From: Otis tarda | Lineage: Eukaryota > Chordata > Aves > Otidiformes > Otididae | Assembly: GCA_026413225.1 (NCBI GenBank) | Contig: CM048557.1 | Location: forward strand, 70,918,987 to 70,982,986 | Direction of reading: 5' to 3' | Length of the DNA stretch: 64,000 nucleotides | Part shown: positions 33,284-45,339 of the stretch, piece by piece | How the letters are laid out: the number at the start of each line of letters is the position of its first letter | Numbering within the stretch: position 1 is the first letter of the stretch | The notes under the pieces: model-generated | What the model saw: only the letters and a program-made list of their open reading frames with translations | What the model was told of the DNA's origin: nothing | The model's database searches: none | Program-made: the position numbers and the translations under genes

Positions 33284-33851
33284 TCCGGCCTTACCTTGGG
33301 TTTGGGAGTTACCTTACCACGGGAGCCACCCTTTCACATTTCTCAGACAGCGCTGGTAGGTAATTGCAAACCCGGGGTTTCAGGCAGGCGTCAGCGATGT
33401 CGTGAGGAGGGCAGGCTCTCAGGGAGTGTGACTCAGCCAAGGCAGAAAACCTGGAAGGCCATGGATAATCCATTTATTGCCATTTTCAAAAAAGGCTGAA
33501 TTTTCAAAGAAATTCAGATGATATATGGGATAATCTGGGTGATATATGCTATTTAAAGGATTGAAAAGCCTCAGGGTAAAAGAAAAAAAAGGTAAATGCG
33601 CAAAAACCAAACAGAAAAAGCTAAAGTAAACAAAGAGAAAAGGAACATCGTGGTTTTGACCTTGTAAAGCACAAAGCACGAGTAAAGAGATGCTTAAGGC
33701 TACAAAACAATAAAAAGATAGACACAGAGACGTCATTTCTTTTACACCAAAATAATTAGCATTATTATTCAGTTGACCTTTCAGAGATTCTGGCAACCAA
33801 ACTCCTCAAGTTATAATGCCGTTACAGAACAAACGCGACTGCATCACGTGA
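33284..33851. other. Non-coding sequence, A-rich in the middle
   Basis: No gene is seen. 33575-33640 is A-rich. 33745-33775 (AAAATAATTAGCATTATTATTC) resembles the homeodomain-rich blocks elsewhere. Confidence 0.35.
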
Positions 33852-34109
33852 TACTGTTGTAGCTTCCCTTGTAAGGAATACAACTTTCTCGAGTTTTATC
33901 CCTGTGCAATGAGACAAACTGCGAGACACGTGCACGTTGGATCTAAAAACTTTGACAGCCACCAGTTTGGGTTCCTTCTTCGCTCATTGGATTATGAAGA
34001 ACTGAAATACAATGCTTTCTCCAGACAAAATACCTCAGAAGGTGTCAACAGTTTGGAAAGTTTGAACAAGCAAGACGTTGCAGTTCGAATGGTAGATAAG
34101 GTAAAATAA
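33852..34109 (+). CDS. Exon-like open frame of unknown identity (weak candidate)
   Basis: This frame is open for about 85 codons, with an ATG at 33909 (66 codons from there). Its composition is more protein-like than other frames in the window: balanced residues, many charged and polar ones, no Pro/Arg/Ser bias, and little competition from other frames. It ends GATAAGGTAAAATAA, in which AAG|GTAAAA would be an acceptable splice donor at about 34098, while TTTGACAG at 33952-33959 could be an acceptor. I do not recognise the product. There is no neighbouring exon that I can connect to it, so it could equally be a chance frame in sequence of average composition. Confidence 0.15.
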   Translation, partial: YCCSFPCKEYNFLEFYPCAMRQTARHVHVGSKNFDSHQFGFLLRSLDYEELKYNAFSRQNTSEGVNSLESLNKQDVAVRMVDKVK

Positions 34110-34328
34110 GAGAGGATAAACTGAGCATGGCCAGTTACAGCCTGAGGAGCGGCGAAGCTGTCGGTGTGGGGAAGGGTCGGGCCCTGCTGCAGAGGAGCAA
34201 TGAGTTGAAGACCTCAAGGCAGATTCCTGGCCAAGTTTGCAGAAAAGCAGTGAGGAAGGCCATGGTGATCTCCTGTTCTCTCACTGGCCAGAGGAGCGGT
34301 GGGTCCAGCACAGCCTGGGAGGGCTGCT
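34110..34328. other. Non-coding sequence, no gene seen
   Basis: Short GC-moderate interval with nothing recognisable. Confidence 0.35.
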
Positions 34329-34361
34329 GGGGGGCCAGGGATGTCGGGGGGTGTGTGGGGG
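34329..34361 (+). other. G-quadruplex motif
   Basis: Four G-runs (34329-34334, 34338-34340, 34346-34351, 34357-34361) with loops of 3, 5 and 5 bases on the plus strand. It adjoins a GT-rich microsatellite. Confidence 0.65.
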
Positions 34362-34400
34362 TGTGTGTGTGAGTGTGTGTGTGTGAGTGAGTGAGTGAGA
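34351..34400 (+). repeat. Compound microsatellite (GT)n / (GAGT)n
   Basis: GTGTGTGGGG, then GTGTGTGTGTGAGTGTGTGT, then GTGTGAGTGAGTGAGTGAGA. Likely length-polymorphic. The alternating GT part can adopt Z-DNA in vitro. Confidence 0.95.
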
Positions 34401-34797
34401 TGGGGGGGGTCCCCTCCTGCACCCGGCGTTTGCCAGAGGCCGTGCTGGAGAGGTACTGGAGAGGCTGGGTTACCACCGCTCTCCAACATCTATGGCCACA
34501 GACAGGGGACAACACAAGGCTTTCCCTTTTCCTGACCAGAGATAGCTGTGTTCACAGGTCAGCAGAAGGTGCTAGTTGTTAATATCGCCTTTACCTTTTC
34601 ACGATCCTCCCTGGTTCACAGGAACCCTGCTGCGTTTCCCAGAGCTCAGTGAGCCCCAAGGATCTCCAACGGAGCTGGAGCGTCACCGCCTTTGCAATGA
34701 TGAAGACACGCAGGATGGGAAAGTACTGGATTAGGTGACCTCAGGTGTGGTTTTTGACTTGGACAGGTAAGGCCTAGGTTTTATGAAAAAGGAACAT

Positions 34798-34920
34798 AAA
34801 TCATAGACTCATAGAATCATTGCATATTTAAGGTTGGAAAAGACCTCCAAGATCATCAAGTCCAACCATCAACCTAACACCACCATGTCCACTAAACTAT
34901 GTCCTGAAGTGTCACACGTA
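34798..34920 (-). mobile_element. CR1 LINE 3'-end fragment
   Basis: The plus strand reads ATCATAGACTCATAGAATCA (the repeat tail), then AAGGTTGGAAAAGACCTCC, AAGATCATCAAGTCCAACC and AACTATGTCCTGAAGTGTCA. This is the reverse complement of a CR1 3' end, so the element runs on the minus strand and is truncated about 120 bases from its 3' terminus. It matches the plus-strand CR1 at 19.9 kb over its whole length. Confidence 0.93.
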
Positions 34921-37180
34921 CACATAAAATAACAAGAAATGGAAAGCATTCTGCCCATGACCTGTGATCAGCGCAGTCGTTCAGCAGGAGGGTGGCAGTG
35001 GGGCTCATGAGACACCTTGAGGAGGGTCTCTCAGGACAGCTCTGTGCAAGGCTTCCCTCTGCTGCTCAAGGGAAATCATCTAATTATAGGTGAGCAGGGA
35101 CAGTGCCAGCGGCTGGGACCAGGCTGTGGGTTCAAGGAACGCAGTCACAGGGTCAGCCATTAGATATTATGTGAGGACGAGCCTGCATCTAGAGCTCCAG
35201 ATCCGTACCGCTTGGACATCTGTCTGCTGAGCACGTGGGAAACAGCCGCTGGTTCACCACGGGCTGCGGCCGGCTCAGGGCTCCGCTCCCGGGATCGAGC
35301 GTGGGGTGAGCACAATTGGATCTGAGAGGGGTGCGTTGTACAATCAGCTCTGTTGGAGACCAGTTCTACTGTGATGCGCACTGTTCCCATCCCCAGTGGT
35401 TCTATCTGGGGATATATATCTGTACATATGCACATTTATACACCGGATACATTTGATGGAAAGAGCTGAAATTCTGCAGCCTGCAATGCGGTGGGTGGTG
35501 GCAGCTGGGAATTTCAGAAGACTCGAAGAAGTTTCTATTCAGCGATTGTTTTATTTCCTACTTGGGATAAAAGGCCATAGGCCCAGACACAAGAATAATA
35601 TATTATGCATGCTGAGACTCTGGCTTTTATTCAAAATATATAATTTTACAGTGAGTGACATTTTCAAGAGAGATTTATTAAACAGCAAAAGCAGTGCCAC
35701 TTAGCACTGTGTAGCAGCACATTGAAGCAACGTATTTCTGAGGAGCAGGTTATTTGATTTTCAGCCAGAGATGCAGAACTTCCTCATGGGTCCTGAGCAG
35801 CCCAGGATTTGCTTTAACTGTTGGTTTCACAGTGACGTTCCCCCCAAACGGAGCTCTGGAGATCAGGTACCACCGTGTCCTAGAGCTTTGCCTGTGGCTG
35901 CTGCGCTGATAACTGCAAGAGGCATCTGTACAGCTGACCCCACGGGCACTGCAGAGTTCCTATTGTTTGTTCCATAATTACAGATTTAAATATTCCTAAG
36001 TGGACATGAAGTAGAGAAACAGAGCCTTGCCTGGCACCCACCATGGTTTGCCAAGAACTTTCTCCAGGGAGGTCCCCAGCCTGGACCCGATCCCAGCGTG
36101 GCCTGGCAGCGGCGAGGGGGCTGGGAGGGATGTTTCCCGGCTGTGCTTCCCTCCACCGGTGCCCACGCGCTGGCCATCTCACACCAACGGGATTGTGATG
36201 AATTCTGGCCACCTTGCAACTCGTATGACCCCCCAAATTCTTCTCTGAAGAGCTGCTACTGAGCCAGCCGTTTGTCAGCCTGACTCCAGGTGATTATTTC
36301 CTACTCTGCTGTGTTCCATTTCCAACAAAACGAGGAACTTGCCATCTGTCCCCACTGAACCGGACACTGACGGTTTCATACCTTTTTTCCCAGTTCACCT
36401 GATTGAAAACAGGCCAGAAAATGTCCTCCAGAGCCTCCTGCACCAAATCCAGAGAACCCAGCTGAGAGAGGACACACTGTTTCTCCAGATGACACGCAGC
36501 TCGATGTTTAAACCCTCGGATGATACAAAGTCATTCTCATCTCTGGGCAGAGACCAGATTAAGAGTGGCTGCAGTTTCTCCGACACTCTTCCTACTCTGC
36601 GGTTTTCTCTGTTACACCAAACGCGCAGCAGCGGGCCGCGGGCCACTGCCGGTGCGGAAGCTCCCACCTGCGTTACCGTTCACCCCTCTCTCCGGTACGC
36701 GGCAGCAGGCGGTGATTGCGCCTTTTTCTGAAATGCAGGTTTTTCAGACCTCTCTGCATTTTGCAGCTCTTTCAGAGTCACTTATTTTTAATTCTTAATT
36801 AATTCTTTTAATCCTTAAAAAGTTACAGGAAATTCTCTGAAAAAAAAAAGGCCTTTCTTCACCAGCCCTGTACTCGTACCTTCCGTGTTCCTCCAGGACC
36901 CCAAGGCTGAGCAGGCGGAACACGGATACTGCCGCGCTTCTGTTCCTCCCAAAGAGGAGAAGACAGATGAATGAGAGACTGCACTACATCCATGGATTCA
37001 GGCTTTCTGATGGTCAAAACAACAACGGGGTAAAAAAATGAAACTATTTAAGGGCAAATGCTAAGTAAGTTGCAAACCCACCACAGAGAGGCTCCTCAAA
37101 AGTGAACCTTCCACACCCCCAGCGTTTTACAGCAAGAGGAGGAGGTTGGTTTTTGCTGGCTGACGGGGTGGCTGTTCAAA
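34921..37180. other. Non-coding sequence, no gene seen
   Basis: Unique sequence. Frames of up to about 130 codons (36339-36731 plus, 35880-36236 minus) are unrecognised and overlap each other. No repeat family is seen. Confidence 0.45.
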
Positions 37181-37310
37181 CATGAACCTTTGTTTCTTGC
37201 AAGGGTTACAGGATGATAGCATTTTCTTTCAATTCAGTGCATGAAGATTAAGATTTCAGTTGGCAGAAAGTGAGAAATTAGCCCAATTTGCACAGTAATT
37301 AGTGGTTACA
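37181..37310. other. Short AT-rich block
   Basis: CTTTCAATTCAGTGCATG, GATTAAGATTTCAG and CACAGTAATTAGTGGTTAC lie within 120 bases and include homeodomain-like cores. Function is only suggested by composition. Confidence 0.25.
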
Positions 37311-40300
37311 GGTGCCACAGGTGTTGCTTCCTGTCCTCACTACGCCCCATTTCCTCGGAGCGTTTTCGGCACGCAGCATTAATCTAACCGCGTTCATAAT
37401 CTTGGGCAGCTTTGATATTTCTCTGCTGGAGCCGCTCCCTTCTGTTCCCTGAGTTCTACCACGGCAGAGGCTGTCACGCTGTTTTTGCGTGGTGTACCAT
37501 GTCAGCGACTGGTTTCTCACCAGTTTATTGTAGCTGTCCTGAAAAATCACTTCGATCACTCCAGTTTTGACGGAAGGCATCTCTGACATGTGACTGGACC
37601 AGTTAAGTGAGCCAGTGGAATAATTATTTCAGTGCTGAATATTTGATGTTGCTGCAGGACCCTGATGCCTGGACTCTTGTCCTGCTGATTTTCACTGCAA
37701 GGACATGAAGACAGCACGAAGCAGCTGATGGAGACACTTGACTGCGCCAAGCCCCCCCAGTAGACAGGCGGTGCTGGCAGCCTGCGCAACACACACCAAC
37801 TCCTCCCTGAGGTCCAGGACTCCATTGAGCATCCTTCCCAAGATCCTGCTGAACCCTCCCCGGAGCTGCACTCCTGACTGCCTCCAGCCACCCTTCATTT
37901 GTAGCCATGGTGGTACAAGGTGTCCTGCTGTGACACTTTCTTGCAGATTATTTTTGCCGTATTTTCAAAGCACAATTCTGGTTGATACCCTTTCTGCCAA
38001 AGCCAGGTTGGTACAGTACCACCGTTCCCTTTATGCTGATATTTGAGGCAAATCTCTGATCAGAATCATCACCAAAACTATTAATAGCTTTCTGTAACTC
38101 TAATTTATGCACAACCAGAGCACAAGCATTGCCAAACACCCTTTGGTGGAACAACAACCCTGCAAATTTCAGCTTAGCTCTAAAGAGGAAGGCTGGAAAA
38201 CCCACCCTTGTTAGGGCACTAAAACTCACCATCTTTGGTTATTCTCTCTAGATGTATCACAGGCTGCTGCCTGGAAGACGATAACTGAAGAGCAGTGCAA
38301 GGAAAAGCCTGTCTCCATGCTATTTTTAATTCTGAACAGCTCTGGCGTTACCAGGCTGTTGTGAGACGACGAGCAGTTTTCACAGACGTGTCTGGGCAGC
38401 CGGATCTGTGACGGGGAGTCTGAAGGCTTGCCCAGCTGACGGTACTGAAGTTTGTCTGTTTGGTTAGATTTTGCTCTCACCGTGTCCCTCGGGTGAGCTC
38501 CGCCATACAAATCATAGAGTCACCGTAAGACTTTCAGCAGGTGGAAGAAGTAACAGCCTACAGAGATCTCGTCACCCACATTTGCCAGCTTTTTTTTCTA
38601 AACCACAACAATGGCTGCAGAGCATTGGGTTTCTGAGAAGTGATCTCCTCGTGCTGCCAACAACAAACAGCTCTCTGCTTTGGCCACGGAGATGGAATAC
38701 ATTGAGAGGAACAACACTGGCGTCTGTTGTCTCACCCTCTGGCACCTGTTCAGCAACCCGCTCCTAAATCTTCTTGTCGTCTTCTTCTAATCAGGTTACA
38801 CACCCAACCCCCAGAACATTTCACAAGCAGGTCTTGCCAGAGACCCTCTTGATATGTTCCAGCAAGCAGAGCCAGAGCCCCAGCAAGTGGAGTCACAGGC
38901 CAGAAGGGCCGTGCAGCCTTCCGCTCCCCAGGGTCCGAAGGAATTTGGGGACCACATGGTGCAAAGCTCAAACTGCTGCTCTGCTCGGTTCTCCTCTTGC
39001 GCTGCAGAGCGACTCAGATGTCCAGCACCGTCCGGACCTAGCCAAAGGGAAGTACTTAAGAAGCATTTTTAAAGAAACTCCAGTGGGAGAAACAAGGCTG
39101 TCCTCGGGATGTGATGAAAGAGTGTCCAAACTCAACTGTACCTCCAAACCAGATGCTTGCAGAGATCATTCTTACCTGACTTGGTGGTTGGAAGCCTCAG
39201 CAGCAAGGTCTGCCCCTCGCCGTTGCTCTTTCATTGCTGGAGCATGTCAGCTGTCAAGAGAGGATGCAGGAAGCACAAGACTGCTGAAGAGCCTGTGTGT
39301 CAGCTGGTAACGTCACGATACATCTGCACGATGCTGGATCTGTTCTCCCGCTCACAGCAGTCAATACTTGCTGGTACGATTGATTCCATCAGGGTGATGA
39401 CAGATATCGATCCTTCCCAAGTGCAGCAGATGCATGTGATCTAGCCATTTTCATATCAGACTCCCTGTCCCAAACCTGAACGTAGATTGTTTTTAAAAAA
39501 GAGCAATGCAGTTCGGAGCCGAACAGCCTGTCACAAGCACAATCCCTGCGCTCTACTGTCACTGCTCAGCCTTCAGAGCTGCAAACAAGCTAAAGGCAGG
39601 TAGCATGATGTCCACATCAGGATAGCAGGTAGGAGTTTTGGAGTTGCCTCTTTAAAAAAGACAGACATTATAATTACTTACATATCCAGAGGGACATTTT
39701 CCCAAGGGTTTTCCAGGCTTCACGTAACAGAAGTTCTGTACAAAGACCACTTCAATTAAAGACAGGAGCCGGAGTCGCTTGCTGAGGTCCCACCTTCCGC
39801 TGTCAGAGAAGTGCACACAGGTCCTCAGCTCACTGCAGAGAGGCAAATGGCAGATCCCACCTGTGCAAAGGAAAGGATTTTCATGTCAGCCCACCCCCCA
39901 CCCCTTCTTTCACCAGACCTGCATTACCCTGGCTCTCCACCTCTCTTCCTGCCCTGCCACCATCCCAGGCAGGAGCGGTGCCTGGATGCCGTGCATCGGC
40001 AAACCTCGCCACTTCTCCAGACAGCCGAGTCTCGAGACCGGCCGCCCCGCCAGCGTGCGAGGCAGGCAGGCTGGAGACAGGGGCTGCGCACCCTCTGCGA
40101 CGGTCTGTGGAGGGAATGACAGCCAAGGAGGAGGTGATCCTGTTCCTGTTCCCTTGGCAGAGGCGGCAGTAAATGCCTCATCGCCCCAGGATCCACAGAC
40201 ATGAAGCGCTCCACAGCAGCTCAACATTTGCACTGCCTTCAACTTTTAAGGATGGGAGTCAAGACAAATGTCCGATCTACGCTCCTGCAGAGCTGGGGCA

Positions 40301-40356
40301 CGTGACACCGGGTTGCCAAGGATTGCCATGAATTAGTCAATCTGCTTTTCCTTCCA
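37311..40356. other. Gene-empty mixed sequence
   Basis: Three kilobases with no recognised gene. The longest frame, 178 codons at 38774-39310 plus, has no domain or known relative. ATCATAGAGTCACC near 38511 recalls a CR1 tail but nothing around it supports that. Confidence 0.45.
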
Positions 40357-40380
40357 TTTGTTTTGTTTGTTTGTTTGTTT
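40357..40380 (+). repeat. (TTTG)n simple repeat
   Basis: TTTGTTTTGTTTGTTTGTTT, a short tetranucleotide run. Confidence 0.9.
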
Positions 40381-40529
40381 CTTCCAGTCATTAACGGGAT
40401 CACCTGAAGACTGAAAGGAAATCTGAAATTCACTTCAGTGACCTTCAAGGAAACAGGAACTGCTTCAGCAAATCTGCCTCAAGTTTCCACCGTCAGCTGG
40501 TGAATGCGCGAAGCGCATTCAGACGAAGC

Positions 40530-41080
40530 ATGGAATTGTCACGCACTGATATCTGCACGTTAAATTATTCATCTTAATTGGTATCTAAAGCTTTGCAATA
40601 TTTGTTAATTTTATAAGAATATATTCGAGTTTTTTTCTTTCATGGAAGCAAACAGCATTGAAATATTAGAAAATGAAATAAGGAAAAGGATATGTTATGT
40701 TTCTTGTTGTAAGAGTATTCACTGGAGACACACAAAGTTTTAATGTTAATGTCTCTGCATCGCTACTCCCTGCATGCTGAAATGGGTTTGGAAATGCTTG
40801 AAAGGTTAAAGCTTTTGCGAATTATGAAAGCAGACCATTTTGGAGCTATAAATCCTACTCATCTGGGATGGTTGTTCTGGTGTAAAACCTCATGTTTTCT
40901 TGAGAGACTGAGCTGAATATTTATGCTTAGCACATCAAACACAAGGCAGGCGCAGAGTTCCATTTGTCTGCAGTGGGTATTTAAGAGTCTACTGTTGATA
41001 ATTAAATCTAGAAATTGTAATTAGTCACTTATCCAAACTGGAGCCCCCAGTTTTTCTTCATTTACCTTTCCAGTACAGGA
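40530..41080. promoter_or_regulatory. Long AT-rich block, possible conserved non-coding element
   Basis: The block holds GTTAAATTATTCATCTTAATTG, TGTTAATTTTATAAG, TGATAATTAAATCTAG and GTAATTAGTCACTTATCC. It is about 550 bases long with no frame of note, no simple repeat and no repeat-family match. Together with the 9.8 kb block it is the strongest enhancer-like candidate by composition. Conservation is untested. Confidence 0.38.
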
Positions 41081-42162
41081 CTGGAGTTAGCTCACCGGCT
41101 GCCTGGAGCAACGTCTCAGTAACACCAACCGTTGTCAGTTATGATTTAGTTATGCCCTGGGGGCTCCCACGGCCCCCGTTCTTGGCCAGCACAGAAACTG
41201 CCTCAGACAGGAGCACCTTGTGGTACAGGAGCTCATAAACCAAAGCAGGAGACGTTGGAAAGCGCCTGCCAACAGCCAACGCGTTGGCCAAGGCCCCCAG
41301 ACCTTGGGAAAAGGACGGCTTTGAGAGGTTGCCGAAGCAGAGACAGTTGTGACCAGCAAGTGTGGATGGCGTTGTTCGCCAGGAAAACATCTGATGAGGC
41401 AATCTCTCTGGGGCTTTGGACACGCAGAGGCAGAAGCACTGGTGCGCTCTCGGAGCTGGTGCTTTTGTGCCCCTTCAGCAGTGCCCCACAGCCGCGATCC
41501 AGCAGGCGGGGCGGCCAGGCACAGCCAGGGCCCAGCCTCTGGGCACGCCAGCCCTGCGCTTCCCGAAGTGATGGCAGTGCCGCAAACAAGCTGTGGTCCA
41601 GACCTTTCCACCGCTGTCTGAAATGCCATCGCACTTCCCGCGTGCCTCACGACTCCTGTTCTCATTTTCCAGGGTATGTCAACAACTCACTTAACTCTCA
41701 CAAACACAATTCTGTAGAAACCTGCTTTCGCCAAACAATTTTGTATGGTTTTCATTTCTTCCTAAATAAACAGCTTCCTCATATAGTGAAATGAAATCCA
41801 GAGAGAGAAAATAAGAAAAAACAAACAAAAAAAAACAAACCCCAGCCTCTCCACAAACACCTCCAACAACCAACAACTATTTGTGGGTCTTGTGACTCTG
41901 ATAAGTCAGAGCAGAACACACACATTTATCGATTTGGTTGTTGCAGGGGGATTTGTAAACATCTTCATGGCTCAGAGCAGGCTTTCCATGCCTCTCTTGG
42001 TCTTACTGTTGCTTTCCAAAACAGAAACAAAATAATTCAGGCCTTTGTTCGGGAAGTTTAACCTGTTGTGTACCACTCTGGCCCTCCTGCCACTCCTGGA
42101 CTTTGACTCACACAGTTTTGGAGGATGCAACAGCCCGTTTCTCCCTGATTGGTCTTTCATGT
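41081..42162. other. Non-coding sequence with an A-rich run
   Basis: Overlapping frames of 90-179 codons on both strands at 41139-41794 are unrecognised. 41808-41842 is A-rich with AAAC units. The last bases are the flank of the LTR fragment that follows. Confidence 0.4.
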
Positions 42163-42340
42163 TGTCATAGTTTAACCCTGGTCTGCAACTAAGCACCATG
42201 CAGCCGCTCACTCACCCTCACTTTCCCCAGTGGGACAGGGGAGCGAATTGGAAGGGTAAAAGTAAGAAAACTTGTGGGCTGAGATAAAGACAGCTTAATG
42301 ATTGAAACAAAATATAATAACAACAACACAACTAAAGAAT
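42163..42340 (-). mobile_element. 5'-truncated ERV LTR fragment
   Basis: The plus strand reads TGTCATAGTTTAACCCTGG, AACTAAGCACCATGCAGCCG, CTCACTCACCCTCACTTTCC and GAGATAAAGACAGCTTAATG. Reversed, this ends GGGTTAAACTATGACA and matches the 3' part of a common avian LTR, also seen in the LTR ending at 62699 (shared block GAGCGAGCGGCTGCATGGTNCT). The element therefore lies on the minus strand with its 3' end intact at 42163 and its 5' part missing beyond about 42340. No second copy of the left-flanking pentamer CATGT is found at the right edge, consistent with truncation. Confidence 0.8.
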
Positions 42341-43559
42341 ATTTAATTCCCAAAGGAATATTGAATTCCACCACCAGCAATGAAGTTAGTGAGGTACTGC
42401 AGAACACCAGAAATGAAGACTTTTACTATTACTGCTTGGAACAGAAGCTGTCTGTGGCATCGGGCCAGGGACCACTGCTTCCCAGCTGGGTCTCAAACAT
42501 ACCATGACACAGAGCCACCACAGCAACTTCGAAAATCCAGGTGCACAACTCCTGCATTGAGCCCATCTTTCTATTTCGAGCTAGGACACCAGGGATGGGG
42601 ATGCAGGGAGGCTCTCAAGCCATGCATCAAGGAGACTTTTCACAGGAGAAGTGCTCCAGCACTTCACCCCAGACAAAACTGAGTGAAGGTCTTGCTGCCA
42701 CAGACCACCTTTCTTCGTTTGCAGCAGAAACAAAAAACAGTCTTGAACCACTCCTCATTCCTGCCCTGTAAACCCAGACTCACTGCTTTCGTGTCAGGGA
42801 AATGCAGTCTTGTCACACCGAAATGGAGAACGACCTCTCACACCACAGCTCTGAACAAGTCCAACGCCTCCTCCCTGTGTAAGATGAGTGGAGAAACGTT
42901 TTCTCCAGAGGAAGGTGAAGGTTTGGCTGTGTGTGGGAAACCCGAGCACCTGAACCACTACGGGGTCCCTGCTCAGCAGGAGCTGTCAGACTGCCTCCAC
43001 CTCCCCGCCAGAGGAGCATCCTAGCATCGCTAAAAATAGAAACTGACGGCTGGGCTCTGTACAAACAACAGCTGGAGTACGATGTGGTTTAGAGACAGCA
43101 TTTCAGATTTTCTAGAGGAGAGGAAATGGACTGAAAGGAACCCATTTCCCCACAGCTAGGGTACCTGGTCCTCTCCCACGTTATTTTATTTTAGAGCATC
43201 CACAGGAGGTGTCTTCTGCTATCACTTCATCACAGCACAATTTCTGTTTTCTTCCCATCACCACACAACAGGCAGGAAGGGGGCAGGAGCCAGGGGATCT
43301 GCCACACGGCTCTTCCTCCGCCGTCGCTCCATTTCCATGGGCTGCTCCTGAGACTCGCCCTGGTACGATGAAAAGGCGTGGGGAGCTCATCCAAGTGCCT
43401 TCAGACCGTGTGCTCCGGGGCTTGACGCAGACAGGCTTTGTTCCCCGACCCAGAGAACTCGGGAGCAAACCTCACGGGTAAGAAGCTGTCTCGCCTTGGG
43501 GGAAGCGCAGGTTTTTGTGCCGGCACCCACAGCTGCCTCCGTGGTGGAAGCACCCAGCC
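42341..43559. other. Non-coding sequence, no gene seen
   Basis: Unique sequence. Frames of up to 113 codons are unrecognised. No retroviral internal sequence was found next to the LTR fragment. Confidence 0.4.
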
Positions 43560-43695
43560 CATTTGTTAGGGAATTTCTACTTAGTATTTGTAATAATTTG
43601 CCATATTCTCAAAAACAGTTCTACATTAAAAACTCCTCTTTTCCTGACATGTATTAATGTAAATCGGAAAGTGTCAATCACATAGCACGAGAATT
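43560..43695. promoter_or_regulatory. AT-rich block with PBX/MEIS-like site
   Basis: TTTGTAATAATTTGCC, GTATTAATGTAAATCGG and TGTCAATCACA (about 43672-43682). The last is the reverse complement of TGATTGACA, the composite PBX-MEIS/PREP site. No frame is open. Function is inferred. Confidence 0.3.
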
Positions 43696-45339
43696 ATAGA
43701 GCAGTGTGGGCCCGCGCGATCCAGCCCTGCCAGCCTGAGGAGCCCAGACGTTTTGGAAGAGGTAAATGAACAGGAAAAAGGCAGACTATGGCTCTCACCA
43801 CTTTAACCATGTACATCCTCGTCAGAGCCAGACCCCTATCTGCATAGTCGTATGACTAAAACTGTACAAATCAACGTCTTTGGGGAAGGAAATGAGGAGT
43901 CGTCATGAATTTAAAAACAAATCATCAGATTTTCTGGCATCCACAGATGCTTCAGCCCCTTTACTGGAAACATTTGAGGCATGAATCTACAAAAAAAATA
44001 TTTGCAAAATCCACGCAGAAGTATGCAAAACAGTGAATGGAGCTGGAACATTCTAGGGGCTGGAGGCACCCTCAGGGCATCCCTGCCCACATCCTCAGGC
44101 ACTGGAGGGGGGAAAGGATCTCTTCTAGTCCTTGCACTAAAGATACAAAAACATAAAATTCACTGAAAAGATTATCTGAGGCAAAAAGAATCTGTTTAAT
44201 AGAAGTACATCTCTCTGAAGGAGCAGAAACATGACAATTTAACATGCAAAATCAATTACACCACGGAAATGGCAAAGCTCATGAGTACAACATTTAAGAA
44301 GTGTTTGCACGTACCATGTGAAGTAGCTGTAAAAGCAGATTGCGCGTTTTTGGAAACATGGCTGTCAGCAGATGAAACCTCAGCCAGTAGCAGGCAACAG
44401 CCAAGAAGCAGGAGCATTATCACCATCATCCCTAATTTAGGAAAACATTCTTGAAGAAATTGCTCCAGCCAAATATGTGCAACATTTGGCTCCAGCTGAA
44501 ATCTCACCTTAATCAATATGTTACAGGCAAGGCAGGGGGGAATTGAGATCTCTGGTCTTAAAACCACTGAGCTTAAGTTTCTCTCGGTGCATCCTTCCAG
44601 CCTCAGAGGGTAGCTCTGTGCGGCTGGAGCCATCCAGCCCAGGTCTGTCCGTGTTGCACCCGAGGAAATGGCTCATTCCAGCTTTCAGCTCAAGCTCTGG
44701 CTTTGGGAACGTCCAGCAGCTTTCATATCTGCAGGGCAAATTTAGATTTGGTCGTGCTTTGTTATGGAGATGGCCACATTGCAGAGCAATTAAAAATTAA
44801 ACACCAGCAATACAGCAAAGATGAAAATACCGTTTCTGTTTGGGGACAGACAGTATCGCACCGCCATTCCAAGATGTTTGGCAGTATCCAGCTCCTTCCT
44901 GGGAAACCAGACCTTTGCTCCAGCGTCACAGACAGCAGGTCCGCGGGATAATCCCATCTGCGCGTTCCGGGGGCTCCCCTAGCCTGGCCCAGCACGCTGA
45001 ACTTTACTTTCGGATGGCGGCGTGTCAGTGAGGACGACACAGAGGTGTTAACAAGTTCACGTGGTCAGGGCAGATCTCACACGAGGCAGCAAAAGCATTA
45101 CACAGCACAAAGCCAGCAGTGACGATCGGTACCGACAGTCGCGTGTGAGAGTCACACACACGTATACGGGAATCAGAAAGCTTTAAAACCTCACCTCCGC
45201 CACAACCACGGCTTTGTTACCTCAGTCTCTCGTGCTTAGTTCTGCCTGCCATTTTTGAGAAAAGCTGATTTAAAAATACAGCTCACCCCCGTACCTCAAA
45301 AGAACTTGAAAAGAAGGGCAGGAAACAGGTTCTGAAGTG
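43696..45339. other. Non-coding sequence, no gene seen
   Basis: Unique sequence. A 125-codon minus-strand frame at 44256-44633 includes a hydrophobic run but no recognisable signal or domain and is not supported otherwise. Confidence 0.4.

Noticed and set aside
38508..38525. ATCATAGAGTCACC taken as a CR1 tail
   Set aside because: The conserved GGTTGGAAAAGACC block that should follow is absent.
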